Positions 34,635 through 43,678 of a stretch of 64,000 nucleotides of DNA are shown here, one piece after another. The notes under the pieces were generated by a model. It saw only the letters and a list, made by a program, of their open reading frames with translations, had not been told where the DNA came from and made no database searches. Every line of letters starts with the position of its first letter. The stretch's first letter is position 1. The position numbers and the translations under genes were made by a program. This stretch comes from Arthrobacter sp. ISL-28 (GTDB taxonomy: Bacteria > Actinomycetota > Actinomycetes > Actinomycetales > Micrococcaceae): the NCBI RefSeq assembly GCF_018613875.1, contig NZ_JAGGPJ010000007.1, forward strand, positions 310,001-374,000. Reading direction: 5' to 3'.

Positions 34635-34700
34635 CCGGCGCCGGGGCCGTCCATTACCTGCAACGATTGCAGGTAATCTTAGAGAGTTCCGGCGCCGGGG
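34635..34700. promoter_or_regulatory. Palindrome flanked by direct repeats upstream of ribF
   Basis: ATTACCTGCAA (34653-34663) and TTGCAGGTAAT (34667-34677) are perfect 11-bp arms around CGA. A 12-bp sequence, CCGGCGCCGGGG, occurs on each side (34635-34646 and 34689-34700). The palindrome has no T-tract after it and looks more like a regulator binding site than a terminator. There is no FMN riboswitch (RFN) pattern here. Confidence 0.6.
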
Positions 34701-34744
34701 AGGCGCCCGAACGGGTTCCTGTCAGGCAGTAAAAGGCGAGGTTG

Positions 34745-35728
34745 ATGGTTCACATCTGGAACGATCCGACCGAAGTCCCCCACGACTTTGGTCCTTCCGT
34801 TGTCACTATCGGCAACTTCGACGGCGTCCACCGCGGCCACCAGCAGGTGCTGTCCCAGCTGATCCGGACGGCCAGGCTGAACAGGGCAAAGTCCGTGGCA
34901 GTGACGTTCGATCCACACCCGGCCCAGGTCCACCGGCCGGAGAGTGCTCCCGAGCTCATCATGGGCTTGCAGGACAAGCTGCAGGCGCTGGGCGAGCTGG
35001 GCCTGGACGCTGTGCTCGTCATGAAGTACTCGCTCGAGCTTGCCAGCCTCACGCCGGAGGAATTTGTCGGCTCTGTCCTCGTTGACGGACTCCACGCCAG
35101 CCACGTCGTCATCGGCCATGACACCCGCTTCGGCCGGGGAAACTCCGGGGACCTGAACACCATGCGCCAGCTCGGGGAGAAGTTCGGCTTTGAAGTTCTG
35201 GTCATCAGCGAATTTGGTTCCGAGGGCTTCCCCATCCACGACGACGACGGCACGGACCGCCGCTGTTCGTCCACCTGGGTGCGTGAGGCGCTGAGGGACG
35301 GTGACGTCGCCACGGCTGCAGCCGTGCTCGGACGCCCGCACCAGATGCGCGGGGAAGTTGTCCACGGGGCTGCCCGCGGCCGCGCGCTCGGGTTTCCCAC
35401 CGCCAATCTCTCCTCCGACGCCAGCGGGCTCATCCCCGCGGACGGCATCTACGCCGGATGGCTCGTTGACCAGGAAGGGACGCGGTGGCCGGCCGCCATA
35501 TCGGTCGGCTCCAACCCGACCTTCGACGGCGTCAGCCGTCAGGTGGAGGCCCACGTCATCGATCGCCCGGCAGAATCCGCAGACGACTTCAATCTGTACG
35601 GCCAGACAGTAGTCGTGGAGTTTGTCGCACGACTTCGGGGCATGGTGGCATACCGTGGGCCTGAAGCACTCGTGGAGCAGATGCGCCAGGACGTCGTGCA
35701 GACGCACAACCTCCTTCGCAAGCGTTGA
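34745..35728 (+). CDS. ribF: Bifunctional riboflavin kinase/FAD synthetase
   Basis: The 327-residue enzyme makes FMN from riboflavin and FAD from FMN. The N-terminal adenylyltransferase domain has VVTIGNFDGVHRGHQQVL (HxGH motif), and the C-terminal flavokinase domain has GRALGFPTANL and FNLYGQTVVVEFVARLRGM (core VEFVARLRG). I used the ATG at 34745, preceded by GGCGAGG, rather than the TTG just before it. It is located upstream of kynA by about 40 bases. Confidence 0.96.
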   Translation: MVHIWNDPTEVPHDFGPSVVTIGNFDGVHRGHQQVLSQLIRTARLNRAKSVAVTFDPHPAQVHRPESAPELIMGLQDKLQALGELGLDAVLVMKYSLELASLTPEEFVGSVLVDGLHASHVVIGHDTRFGRGNSGDLNTMRQLGEKFGFEVLVISEFGSEGFPIHDDDGTDRRCSSTWVREALRDGDVATAAAVLGRPHQMRGEVVHGAARGRALGFPTANLSSDASGLIPADGIYAGWLVDQEGTRWPAAISVGSNPTFDGVSRQVEAHVIDRPAESADDFNLYGQTVVVEFVARLRGMVAYRGPEALVEQMRQDVVQTHNLLRKR

Positions 35729-35768
35729 TCCGTCAGCCCACACAGTAATTGGCAAGGAAGGCAACGCT

Positions 35769-36623
35769 GTGACCGTGGAGAAGAACACCAGAAAACTGGA
35801 CAAGGGGATCGTCCGCGATTTCAGTTCCAGAATGAGTTATGGGGCGTACCTTCAGTTGCCCACGCTGCTCAGCGCCCAGCGGCCCGTCAGCTCGCCGGAG
35901 CACCATGACGAGATGCTGTTCATCATCCAGCACCAGACCACGGAACTCTGGCTCAAGCTGGTGCTGCACGAACTCCGCAGCGCTGCCGAACACCTCCGGG
36001 CCGACGATCTGGGTACAGCCCTGAAGGGAATCGCCCGCGTCAAGCATATCCAGAAGACCCTCACCGAGCAGTGGTCGGTGCTGGCCACGCTGACGCCCAC
36101 GGAATACTCGCAATTCCGCGGGTTCCTCGGCAACTCCTCGGGATTCCAGTCCAGCCAGTACCGGGCTGTGGAATTTGTGCTGGGCAACAAGAACCGGAAG
36201 ATGCTGCCGGTCTTCGAATCGGATCCTGAAGCGCACGCGCTGCTGCAGAACGTCCTTGACGCCCCCAGCATCTACGACGAATTCCTTGCCTACCTGAACC
36301 GCCAGGGCTTTGACGTTCCCGCCTCCGTCCTTGACCGCGACGTCACCAAGGCCCACGAGTTCACGCCCGAGCTCGTCCCGTTGTTCAAATACATCTACGA
36401 GAATGCGGCCGAAAACTGGGGCGCCTATGAGGCGTGCGAGGAACTTGTGGACCTTGAGGACAACTTCCAGCTGTGGCGGTTCCGCCACCTGCGGACGGTG
36501 CAGCGGACCATCGGCATGAAGAGCGGTACCGGCGGCTCCAGCGGCGTCGCCTTTCTACAGAAAGCCCTCGAACTCACGTTCTTCCCCGAGCTGTTCGCCG
36601 TACGGACGGAGATCGGCCAGTGA
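35769..36623 (+). CDS. kynA: Tryptophan 2,3-dioxygenase
   Basis: The 284-residue heme enzyme opens the tryptophan indole ring to N-formylkynurenine. Family motifs are MSYGAYLQLPTLLSAQ, HHDEMLFIIQHQTTELWLK (core FIIQHQTTELW), QFRGFLGNSSGFQSSQYR and the C-terminal GTGGSSGVAFLQKAL. The GTG start is seven bases after AAGGAAGG and fits the family N-terminus; the longer frame does not. It overlaps kynU by four bases, so kynurenine pathway steps 1 and 3 are coupled. The formamidase for step 2 is not in the window. Confidence 0.95.
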   Translation: MTVEKNTRKLDKGIVRDFSSRMSYGAYLQLPTLLSAQRPVSSPEHHDEMLFIIQHQTTELWLKLVLHELRSAAEHLRADDLGTALKGIARVKHIQKTLTEQWSVLATLTPTEYSQFRGFLGNSSGFQSSQYRAVEFVLGNKNRKMLPVFESDPEAHALLQNVLDAPSIYDEFLAYLNRQGFDVPASVLDRDVTKAHEFTPELVPLFKYIYENAAENWGAYEACEELVDLEDNFQLWRFRHLRTVQRTIGMKSGTGGSSGVAFLQKALELTFFPELFAVRTEIGQ

Positions 36624-37867
36624 CGGCGGTTCGGGAGGCCCAGGACGCGCTTCTTCAACGCCGCGCCCTCCGGCTGGATGCCGAGGATCCTCTGGCGCAG
36701 TACCGGGATCATTTCATCGGCACGGACACCGAGCTGTCCTACCTTGACGGCAATTCCCTGGGCCGCCCGCTCAAGAGGACCGCCGATGACATCACCGCCT
36801 TTATCCATGCCGGCTGGGGCGGCCGCCTGATCCGCGGCTGGGACGAGGAATGGCTGGACATGCCGCAGGCCATCGGGGACCAGCTGGGACGCGCGGTCCT
36901 AGGCGCCGCAGCAGGGCAGACCATCATTGCCGATTCCACCACCGTGGTGCTCTACAAGCTGATCCGGGCAGCGCTTGCCGCGGTCAGGGATCCGGCGAGG
37001 ACTGAAATTGTCCTGGACACCGACAACTTCCCCACGGACCGGTACCTCGTCGAGGGCATCGCCCGGGAGGAAGGGCTGACCCTGCGCTGGATCGACGCCG
37101 ACCCTGCCGCCGGCGTGACCCTTGACCAGGTGAGGGAGGCCGCAGGGCCGGCCACCGCCGTCGTACTCCTTAGTCATGTGGCCTACCGCTCAGGGTTCCT
37201 CGCTGACCTGCCCGGCATCACGGCGGCAGTCCACGACGCCGGGGCGCTGATGGTGTGGGACCTGTGCCATTCAGCGGGGTCGATGGAGATAGGGCTGGAC
37301 GCGGCGGGCGTTGATTTCGCCGCCGGCTGCACCTACAAATACCTCAACGGCGGTCCCGGTTCGCCCGCTTTTGCATACGTCAATGCCCGGCATCTTCCCG
37401 GACTCGCCCAGCCCATCTGGGGCTGGATGGGCCGGAAGGACGCGTTCGAGATGGGGCCCGGCTACGAGGCCACGTCCGGTATCCGCGGCTTCCTCAGCGG
37501 AACCCCGGCCATCTTCGGAATGATCGCCATGCGGGGCACGCTGGACCTGATCGAGGAAGCGGGGATGCCGGCCCTCCGCGAGAAGTCACTGCGGCTTACC
37601 GCCTACGCCCTGGAACTGCACGATGCCTGGCTCGCCCCCGGAGGCGTGAAACTGGCAACGCCGCGCGCGCCCGAACTGCGCGGAAGCCACATCACCGTTG
37701 ACCACCCTTCCTTCCGCGAAGTGACGGCGGCGCTGTGGGAGAAGGACGTCATCCCCGATTTCCGCGCGCCGGCGGGCATCAGGATCGGTCTGTCCCCGCT
37801 CAGCACCAGCTTCACGGAGCTCCACCGCGGGATGGCAGCCATCCGCGAGCTGCTGCCGCGCGCCTGA
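36620..37867 (+). CDS. kynU: Kynureninase
   Basis: The 415-residue PLP enzyme cleaves kynurenine to anthranilate and alanine. It shows FIGTDTELSYLDGNSLGRPL (core LDGNSLGRP), DLCHSAGSMEIGLDAAGVDFA and the PLP lysine segment GCTYKYLNGGPGSPAF, with WMGRKDAFEMGPGY. I chose the GTG at 36620 because it overlaps the kynA stop (GTGA) and matches the usual N-terminus; the longer frame reads through kynA in another frame. Confidence 0.95.
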   Translation: MTAVREAQDALLQRRALRLDAEDPLAQYRDHFIGTDTELSYLDGNSLGRPLKRTADDITAFIHAGWGGRLIRGWDEEWLDMPQAIGDQLGRAVLGAAAGQTIIADSTTVVLYKLIRAALAAVRDPARTEIVLDTDNFPTDRYLVEGIAREEGLTLRWIDADPAAGVTLDQVREAAGPATAVVLLSHVAYRSGFLADLPGITAAVHDAGALMVWDLCHSAGSMEIGLDAAGVDFAAGCTYKYLNGGPGSPAFAYVNARHLPGLAQPIWGWMGRKDAFEMGPGYEATSGIRGFLSGTPAIFGMIAMRGTLDLIEEAGMPALREKSLRLTAYALELHDAWLAPGGVKLATPRAPELRGSHITVDHPSFREVTAALWEKDVIPDFRAPAGIRIGLSPLSTSFTELHRGMAAIRELLPRA

Positions 37868-37887
37868 CGGAAGGACGCCAGCGGCGT

Positions 37888-37918
37888 TTCGACAAGATTG
37901 CAGCAAGGCCGGTAAACT
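37888..37918 (+). promoter_or_regulatory. Possible rpsO promoter
   Basis: TTCGAC (37888-37893) and TAAACT (37913-37918) are 19 bases apart, leaving a leader of about 135 bases before rpsO. The leader repeats GGATCC and otherwise shows no feature I can name. Confidence 0.4.
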
Positions 37919-38060
37919 AAGCGGTGGATCCGGCTGCAGTCCGTGGTTGCTGGATCCTGTTTCGCGCGTACCGGCCCCTGCTTAGACGGGATGGTCCGCG
38001 CCGGCACACCCGGCAGTGAGTTACTGATTCGGGCCTCACGGCACATCTCTAGGAGTTATT

Positions 38061-38330
38061 GTGGCACTTGACGCCGCTGTAAAGCAGTCCATCATCAAGG
38101 AATACGCAACGACCGAAGGCGACACCGGTTCACCCGAGGTCCAGGTTGCGGTTCTGACTCAGCGGATCAAGGATCTCACTGAGCACATGAAGGAGCACAA
38201 GCACGACTTCCACACCCAGCGCGGTCTGCTGGCCATGGTTGGTCGTCGCAAGCGCATGCTCACCTACCTCAAGAAGACTGACATCGCCCGCTACCGCGCG
38301 CTCATTGAGCGCCTCGGCCTGCGCCGCTAG
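38061..38330 (+). CDS. rpsO: 30S ribosomal protein S15
   Basis: The 89-residue protein binds 16S rRNA early in 30S assembly. It has the full S15 sequence pattern: [37 protein letters not shown] and [20 protein letters not shown]. The GTG start has AGGAG eight bases upstream. It is followed by a hairpin and by pnp, the conserved order. Confidence 0.98.
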   Translation: MALDAAVKQSIIKEYATTEGDTGSPEVQVAVLTQRIKDLTEHMKEHKHDFHTQRGLLAMVGRRKRMLTYLKKTDIARYRALIERLGLRR

Positions 38331-38342
38331 TCTGACTTAGGG

Positions 38343-38377
38343 GGCGGCCCTTTCCTGCACGGAATGGGTCGCCTTCT
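38343..38377 (+). terminator. Stem-loop with T-rich tail after rpsO
   Basis: GGCGGCCC (38343-38350) pairs with GGGTCGCC (38366-38373), one G-U pair, and is followed by TTCTT. It may partly terminate rpsO transcription or serve as an RNase processing site between rpsO and pnp, as known in other bacteria. A further stem, CTTC/GAAG extended by CCGGG/CCCGG, lies around 38439-38473. Confidence 0.6.
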
Positions 38378-38577
38378 TCAGTAGAAAAACTAAACAGGAG
38401 GATCAACCGCATCACGCATTCGCGGTCCTCGGTAGTGATCCCCGGGAAGCTTCGTTGACTGAAGCCCGGCCCGTGGGTCTCGATCGATGACCGGGTGCAG
38501 TGCAGGCCAGTAGACAGATGCTGGACTGGGTTGATGCGGCTGGACTTCCGTTAACTCAAGAAACGGAGGTGACTCTC

Positions 38578-40848
38578 TTGGAGGGTCCCGAAATCCAGTT
38601 CTCAGAAGCAGTCATTGACAATGGCCGCTTTGGCAAGCGTGTAATCCGCTTTGAAACCGGCCGTCTTGCCAAGCAGGCAGCCGGCGCAGCAATGGTGTAC
38701 ATCGACGAAGACACCGCGCTGCTGTCCGCCACCACCGCAGGCAAGCACCCGCGCGAAGGCTTTGACTTCTTCCCGTTGACGGTCGACGTCGAAGAGCGCA
38801 TGTACGCCGCCGGCCGCATCCCGGGCTCGTTCTTCCGCCGTGAAGGCCGCCCGTCCACCGAGGCCATCCTGGCCTGCCGCCTGATGGACCGCCCGCTGCG
38901 TCCGGCCTTCGTGAAGGGTCTCCGCAACGAGGTCCAGATCGTGGTCACCGTCCTGGCGATCAACCCGGATGAGCTCTATGACGTCGTGGCCATCAACGCC
39001 TCCTCGATGTCCACCCAGCTGTCCGGCCTGCCGTTCTCCGGCCCCATCGGCGGCGTCCGCGTTGCCCTCGTGGCCGACGAGCAGGGTTCGCAGTGGGTTG
39101 CTTTCCCGAAGCACTCCCAGCTGGAAAACTCCGTGTTCAACATGGTGGTTGCAGGCCGCACGGTGTCCGGAGCCGACGGGGACGACGTCGCCATCATGAT
39201 GGTCGAAGCCGAAGCCACGGACAACTCCTGGAACCTCATCAAGGAACAGGGCGCCACCGCCCCCACCGAAGAGGTTGTTTCCGAGGGCCTCGAGGCCGCA
39301 AAGCCGTTCATCAAGGCCCTCTGCGAAGCGCAGCAGGACCTGGCGGCCCGCGCTGCCAAGCCGACGGTCGAGTTCCCGGTCTTCCTTGACTACCAGGACG
39401 ACGTGTACGTCGCTGTTGAGGCCGCTGCAGGCGAGAAGCTCGCCGCCGTCTTCCAGATCGCTGACAAGCAGGAGCGCGACAACGCCTCTGACGAGCTCAA
39501 GGACGAGGTCCTCGCCTCCCTGGCCGGGCAGTTCGAGGGCCGCGAGAAGGAACTGTCCGCAGCTTTCCGCTCGGTGACCAAGCACGTGGTGCGCCAGCGC
39601 ATCCTGAAGGACCAGATCCGCATCGACGGCCGTGGCCTGACGGACATCCGCCAGCTGACCGCCGAGGTCGAGGTTCTGCCCCGCGTCCATGGTTCGGCCA
39701 TCTTCGAGCGCGGCGAAACCCAGATCATGGGCGTCACCACGCTGAACATGCTGAAGATGGAACAGCAGATCGACTCGCTGTCGCCCGTAACGCGCAAGCG
39801 CTACATGCACAACTACAACTTCCCGCCGTACTCCACCGGTGAGACGGGCCGCGTCGGTTCGCCGAAGCGCCGCGAAATCGGCCATGGTGCCCTGGCTGAG
39901 CGCGCGCTCGTGCCGGTGCTGCCGTCCCGCGAGGAGTTCCCGTACGCCATCCGCCAGGTGTCCGAGGCCCTCGGCTCCAACGGCTCCACCTCCATGGGTT
40001 CGGTCTGCGCCTCCACGCTGTCCATGCTCAACGCCGGTGTTCCGCTGAAGGCAGCCGTTGCCGGCATCGCCATGGGCCTGGTCTCCGACCAGGTTGACGG
40101 TCAGACCCGCTACGCCGCCCTGACGGACATCCTTGGCGCCGAAGACGCCTTCGGTGACATGGACTTCAAGGTTGCCGGTACCGCCGAGTTCGTCACGGCC
40201 ATCCAGCTGGACACCAAGCTCGACGGCATCCCCGCTTCTGTGCTGGCAGCAGCGCTGAAGCAGGCACGCGAGGCCCGCCTGCACATCCTCGAGGTCATCA
40301 ACGCCGCGATCGACACCCCGGACGAGCTCTCCGAGTTCGCGCCGCGCGTCATCGCCGTCAAGATCCCCGTGGACAAGATCGGCGAGGTCATCGGCCCCAA
40401 GGGCAAGATGATCAACCAGATCCAGGAGGACACCGGCGCCGACATCTCCATCGAGGACGACGGTACGGTCTACATCGGCGCGACCAACGGTCCGTCCGCT
40501 GATGCAGCCCGCTCCGCGATCAACGCCATCGCCAACCCCCAGGTCCCGGAAATCGGCGAGCGCTACCTGGGTACGGTCGTCAAGACCACCACCTTCGGCG
40601 CGTTCATTTCCCTGACGCCGGGCAAGGACGGCCTGCTGCACATCTCCGAGCTGCGCAAGCTCGCCAGCGGCAAGCGCGTGGACAACGTCGAAGACGTCGT
40701 CTCCGTGGGCCAGAAGATCCAGGTCGAGATCACCAAGATCGATGACCGCGGAAAGCTGTCCCTGTCTCCCGTGGTGGCTGAAGAGGAAGGCGCCGGCGAG
40801 TCCGAGCGCGTTCACGCCGCTGCTGAAGGCGCTGAGGACGCTCAGTAG
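38578..40848 (+). CDS. pnp: Polyribonucleotide nucleotidyltransferase (PNPase)
   Basis: The 756-residue enzyme degrades RNA 3' to 5' with phosphate and can add tails. It contains two RNase PH domains ([43 protein letters not shown], cores GETGRVG and [13 protein letters not shown]), a KH domain ([23 protein letters not shown], core [11 protein letters not shown]) and an S1 domain ([11 protein letters not shown]). I chose the TTG at 38578 with GGAGGT eight bases upstream; the family begins EGPEIQF. The open frame extends to 38500 but the extra 26 residues are not family sequence. Confidence 0.95.
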   Translation: MEGPEIQFSEAVIDNGRFGKRVIRFETGRLAKQAAGAAMVYIDEDTALLSATTAGKHPREGFDFFPLTVDVEERMYAAGRIPGSFFRREGRPSTEAILACRLMDRPLRPAFVKGLRNEVQIVVTVLAINPDELYDVVAINASSMSTQLSGLPFSGPIGGVRVALVADEQGSQWVAFPKHSQLENSVFNMVVAGRTVSGADGDDVAIMMVEAEATDNSWNLIKEQGATAPTEEVVSEGLEAAKPFIKALCEAQQDLAARAAKPTVEFPVFLDYQDDVYVAVEAAAGEKLAAVFQIADKQERDNASDELKDEVLASLAGQFEGREKELSAAFRSVTKHVVRQRILKDQIRIDGRGLTDIRQLTAEVEVLPRVHGSAIFERGETQIMGVTTLNMLKMEQQIDSLSPVTRKRYMHNYNFPPYSTGETGRVGSPKRREIGHGALAERALVPVLPSREEFPYAIRQVSEALGSNGSTSMGSVCASTLSMLNAGVPLKAAVAGIAMGLVSDQVDGQTRYAALTDILGAEDAFGDMDFKVAGTAEFVTAIQLDTKLDGIPASVLAAALKQAREARLHILEVINAAIDTPDELSEFAPRVIAVKIPVDKIGEVIGPKGKMINQIQEDTGADISIEDDGTVYIGATNGPSADAARSAINAIANPQVPEIGERYLGTVVKTTTFGAFISLTPGKDGLLHISELRKLASGKRVDNVEDVVSVGQKIQVEITKIDDRGKLSLSPVVAEEEGAGESERVHAAAEGAEDAQ

Positions 40849-40868
40849 TTCCTGCTGATCAGACGACG

Positions 40869-40899
40869 GCGGGGCCGGTGGTTAATCCACCGGCCCCGC
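40869..40899 (+). terminator. Strong hairpin after pnp
   Basis: GCGGGGCCGGTGG (40869-40881) and its exact complement (40887-40899) form a 13-bp GC-rich stem with loop TTAAT. There is no clear T-tract, so it may be a Rho-assisted or RNA-stabilising stem. A TACGAT -10 for the next gene lies at 40946-40951. Confidence 0.65.
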
Positions 40900-40987
40900 T
40901 GCCGTTAACCCTCGGAGAAAACACTCCGACGCCGGGGCCGCTGGTACGATTGCAGGCAGATTTGGCTCCGCTTCCTGAAAGGCCTTG

Positions 40988-42331
40988 ATGACTGTCGTAC
41001 CCCTGCCGTTGGCGCAGAACCACCCCGGCGACACCTTGATCCACGGCGCCGACGGCGGCTCTGTCGTGCGCCGCTCCGTCCTCCCCGGCGGGGTTCGCGT
41101 TCTGACCGAGGCGATGCCCGGCCAGCGCTCCGCCACCATCGGTTTCTGGGTCGGCGTGGGTTCACGCGACGAGGCACCAGGACAGCACGGCTCGACGCAC
41201 TTCCTCGAGCACCTGCTGTTCAAGGGGACCAAGCGGCGCACAGCACTCGACATCGCCTCCGCCTTTGATGAAGTCGGCGGGGAATCCAACGCCGCCACCG
41301 CGAAGGAAAGCACCTGCTATTTTGCACGGGTGCTGGACACAGACCTGCCCATGGCCATCGATGTCATCGCCGACATGATTACCGGCGCCGTGCTGGACCC
41401 GGCCGAAATGGAGCAGGAGCGGGACGTCATTCTCGAGGAAATCGCCATGGACAGCGATGACCCCACGGACGTGGCCCATGAGCACTTCGTCGCCGCTGTG
41501 CTGGGAACGCACCCCCTCGGACGGCCCATCGGCGGAACCCCGGACGCCATCAGGGCTGTTGCCCGTGATTCGGTATGGGACCACTACCGCCGCTACTACC
41601 GTCCGGATGAGCTGGTCATCACGGCCGCCGGGGGCCTCGAGCACGACGTCGTCTGCCGCCTCGTGGTGGACGCCCTCCACTCCGCCGGCTGGGCACTTGA
41701 GCCCGAGGCGGCCCCCGTGGACCGCAGGTCCACGGAACGGGCAGAGATCACCGGAACCGCAGGCCTGCACGTGGTCAAGCGCCCGGTGGAACAGGCCAAC
41801 ATCATCATGGGCTGCCCCACCATCGTGGCAACGGATGACCGGCGCTACGTCATGAGTGTGCTTAACGCCGTGCTGGGCGGCGGTATGTCCTCGCGCCTGT
41901 TCCAGGAGATCCGCGAGAAGCGCGGGCTCGTGTACTCCACGTATTCCTTCGCGTCCTCCTATGCAGACGCCGGCTACTTCGGGATGTACGCCGGCTGCAC
42001 ACCCACCAAGGTCCGCCAGGTCCTCGAACTTCTGGGCGCGGAGCTGGACAAGCTCGCAGGCGGCGGAATCTCGGATGACGAACTCCGCAAGGCCGTAGGT
42101 CAGCTCTGCGGCGGGATCGTCCTGGCGCTGGAGGACACCGGCTCGCGCATGTCCCGGCTGGGCCGGGCCGAGCTCGTCTCGGGCGAGTACCAGGACATCG
42201 ACGAGACGCTGCGGCTCATCAAAGCCGTGACAGCGGAGCAGGTCCAGGAGCTGGCCCGCGATCTTGCAGCGGCACCCAGGACCATGACGGTTGTGGGCCC
42301 CTTTGAGGAGACCGAAACCTTCGGGCTCTGA
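40988..42331 (+). CDS. M16 family zinc peptidase
   Basis: The 447-residue protein is an insulinase/processing-peptidase-like protease with the inverted zinc motif HFLEH (near residue 71), a downstream metal ligand region ESNAATAKESTCYF, and the C-terminal subdomain (GGGMSSRLFQEIREKRGLVY). It is the usual neighbour of pnp in actinobacteria. No signal peptide, so it acts in the cytoplasm; substrates are unknown. I used the ATG at 40988 rather than the preceding TTG, with AAAGG five bases upstream. Confidence 0.93.
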   Translation: MTVVPLPLAQNHPGDTLIHGADGGSVVRRSVLPGGVRVLTEAMPGQRSATIGFWVGVGSRDEAPGQHGSTHFLEHLLFKGTKRRTALDIASAFDEVGGESNAATAKESTCYFARVLDTDLPMAIDVIADMITGAVLDPAEMEQERDVILEEIAMDSDDPTDVAHEHFVAAVLGTHPLGRPIGGTPDAIRAVARDSVWDHYRRYYRPDELVITAAGGLEHDVVCRLVVDALHSAGWALEPEAAPVDRRSTERAEITGTAGLHVVKRPVEQANIIMGCPTIVATDDRRYVMSVLNAVLGGGMSSRLFQEIREKRGLVYSTYSFASSYADAGYFGMYAGCTPTKVRQVLELLGAELDKLAGGGISDDELRKAVGQLCGGIVLALEDTGSRMSRLGRAELVSGEYQDIDETLRLIKAVTAEQVQELARDLAAAPRTMTVVGPFEETETFGL

Positions 42332-42404
42332 TCCGGTGCGGCCTTCCCGGCCGGGGCGGATTCTCTGGACATGCCGGAGTGGCAGGGCGATGATGGAGCC
42401 AGAT

Positions 42405-42462
42405 CACTCCGGAGGAATCCCACTGGATCAATGCCACTGGAGGAACCGCACTCGGAGGAATA
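42405..42462 (+). repeat. Tandem 14-nt repeats with GGAGGA motifs before the DUF1579 gene
   Basis: Units begin CACT at 42405, 42421, 42435 and 42449 (16, 14, 14 and 14 bases); three contain GGAGGAA, a strong Shine-Dalgarno. A 10-codon frame, MPLEEPHSEE (42431-42463), ends in TAATG overlapping the DUF1579 ATG by one base. Confidence 0.6.
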
Positions 42463-42924
42463 ATGGACCGGCTGCATCCGGGGACAGCGCACGAGGCACT
42501 TGAGGCATTCATCGGGCACTGGCTCGGCACCACGGACCTGGCCGCTTCACCCTGGGGCCCGGCCCGGACCGCCACCACGGAGGTGACCTTCACGCGGGCC
42601 GCGGGCGGCTTCGCCGTGGTGCAGACATACCGCCACACCGAGGCCGACGGTACCCACTTCGAGGGCCACGGCGTCTTCACGGTGGACCCTGACCACCACG
42701 ACGTGCTGTGGTACTACGTCGACAGCCTGGGCCAGCCGCCGTCGGTGCCGGCCCGCGGTGCCTGGCATGATGCCACTCTGACGGTGGAGCGGCACAGCGA
42801 CCGCGGAACCGCCCGCCACACGTTCCGGGTGGATAAGGACGTCCTCATCCACACCGCGGAGCTCAGGCTGGGGGATTCGCAGGACTTCAGCCCCTTCATG
42901 ACGTCAGTCTGCCACCGTGCCTGA
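42463..42924 (+). CDS. DUF1579-type small beta-barrel protein
   Basis: The 153-residue protein resembles DUF1579 and lipocalin-like proteins: LEAFIGHWLGTT at the start, alternating polar-hydrophobic strands (GFAVVQTYRHTEADGTHFEG, WYYVDSLGQPP) and FSPFMTSVCHRA. Such proteins often bind small ligands, but no function is known. The ATG has GGAGGAATA directly upstream, one of several repeated copies. Confidence 0.75.
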   Translation: MDRLHPGTAHEALEAFIGHWLGTTDLAASPWGPARTATTEVTFTRAAGGFAVVQTYRHTEADGTHFEGHGVFTVDPDHHDVLWYYVDSLGQPPSVPARGAWHDATLTVERHSDRGTARHTFRVDKDVLIHTAELRLGDSQDFSPFMTSVCHRA

Positions 42925-42948
42925 GCTCGCCACCAGGACGCCGCAGTA

Positions 42949-42981
42949 CTGCCGTGCCTGCGTATTCCCCTGCCGTGCCTG
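42949..42981. repeat. 12-bp direct repeat between convergent genes
   Basis: CTGCCGTGCCTG occurs at 42949-42960 and 42970-42981, in the short gap between the DUF1579 gene and the convergent ABM-like gene. A related CTGCCACCGTGCCTG lies at 42909-42923. Confidence 0.6.
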
Positions 42982-42987
42982 GGGAGC

Positions 42988-43269
42988 CTAAGCCACCAGC
43001 TCAACGATCCGTGTTTCGGGAGAGCCGGCGAGGACCGGCACCATGTCGGGGGAGCCCCACACGTTCTGGCGCAGCTTAGCCAGGAATCCTTCGGCCTCGT
43101 CACGGCTCCCGAAGTCGAGTTCCACCACGACGTACTGGGGGTCGTCCACCGGGCGGCCGATTCGATGTGCCACAACCCCTGAGCCCTTACGGTCAGCGGG
43201 GTCGCGGTCAAAGGCCGCCTTCCACATGTCGAAATCCTTGATGCCGTGCTCAATCTGCAACGTGAACAT
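42988..43269 (-). CDS. ABM-like (dimeric alpha-beta barrel) protein
   Basis: The 93-residue protein has the size and strand pattern of antibiotic-biosynthesis-monooxygenase-like ferredoxin folds: FTLQIEHGI, FDMWKAAFDRDP, VVAHRIGRPVDDPQYVVVELDF, FLAKLRQNVW and TRIVELVA. Many such proteins are small oxygenases or heme-degrading enzymes, but key residues are not clear. An AAAGGAGAG Shine-Dalgarno is seven bases upstream of the ATG. It is transcribed towards the DUF1579 gene. Confidence 0.7.
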   Translation of the reverse strand: MFTLQIEHGIKDFDMWKAAFDRDPADRKGSGVVAHRIGRPVDDPQYVVVELDFGSRDEAEGFLAKLRQNVWGSPDMVPVLAGSPETRIVELVA

Positions 43270-43334
43270 ATCCGCTCTCCTTTAGGCTTACCGCTTTCCG
43301 TCGCCGGGATCGTGCAACGGCCGCGGTAGTGCAA

Positions 43335-43371
43335 TGGTAGGGTCCGGCCTGAAGCCGGGCCATACCCGTCC
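43335..43371. other. Hairpin between the ABM-like gene and moaD
   Basis: GGTAGGGTCCGGC and GCCGGGCCATACC (around 43337-43368) can form an imperfect stem with a CTGAA loop. Because moaD ends nearby on the minus strand, it may be the terminator of the moaA-moaD operon. It resembles a tRNA arm locally, but no complete tRNA is present. Confidence 0.4.
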
Positions 43372-43407
43372 TGGATGACCTGTCCTGCCTCAGATGACCT
43401 GTGGAGG

Positions 43408-43674
43408 TCAGCCGCCGGCGAAGGGCGGCAGGACGTCCACGACGTCGCCGTCGGAGAGGACCACCGTGCGGTCGCGGACCGCAACTTCGTTCAGCAGGAA
43501 ACTGCTGCGGGCGAGGATACGGGCCAGCGCCGGGGTCCCGGCGGGCGGCTCAGCGCGTTCGACGTCGAGGACGGCGGCCAGCAATGATTCCATGGTGGTG
43601 CCGGGGGGAAGGTCGTAGCGCTCTTCCTCCACGCCTGCCGCAGCGCGTGCGGCAGCGAAGTAACGGACATTCAA
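43408..43674 (-). CDS. moaD: Molybdopterin synthase sulfur-carrier subunit (MoaD/ThiS)
   Basis: The 88-residue ubiquitin-fold protein ends in Gly-Gly (DVLPPFAGG), the residue pair that carries the thiocarboxylate used to make molybdopterin. Early sequence NVRYFAAARAAAGVEEERY and NEVAVRDRTVVLSDGDVV match MoaD. It lies four bases after moaA on the same strand; the large subunit MoaE is encoded at 49119-49601. Confidence 0.9.
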   Translation of the reverse strand: MNVRYFAAARAAAGVEEERYDLPPGTTMESLLAAVLDVERAEPPAGTPALARILARSSFLLNEVAVRDRTVVLSDGDVVDVLPPFAGG

Positions 43675-43678
43675 GGGT

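Noticed and set aside
34588..34744. FMN riboswitch upstream of ribF
   Set aside because: The conserved RFN core is absent; only a DNA-type palindrome and direct repeats are seen.
43318..43372. A tRNA-like stretch (GTGCAATGGTAGG with a following stem)
   Set aside because: No acceptor stem, anticodon arm or T-arm can be completed; only a single hairpin is supported.
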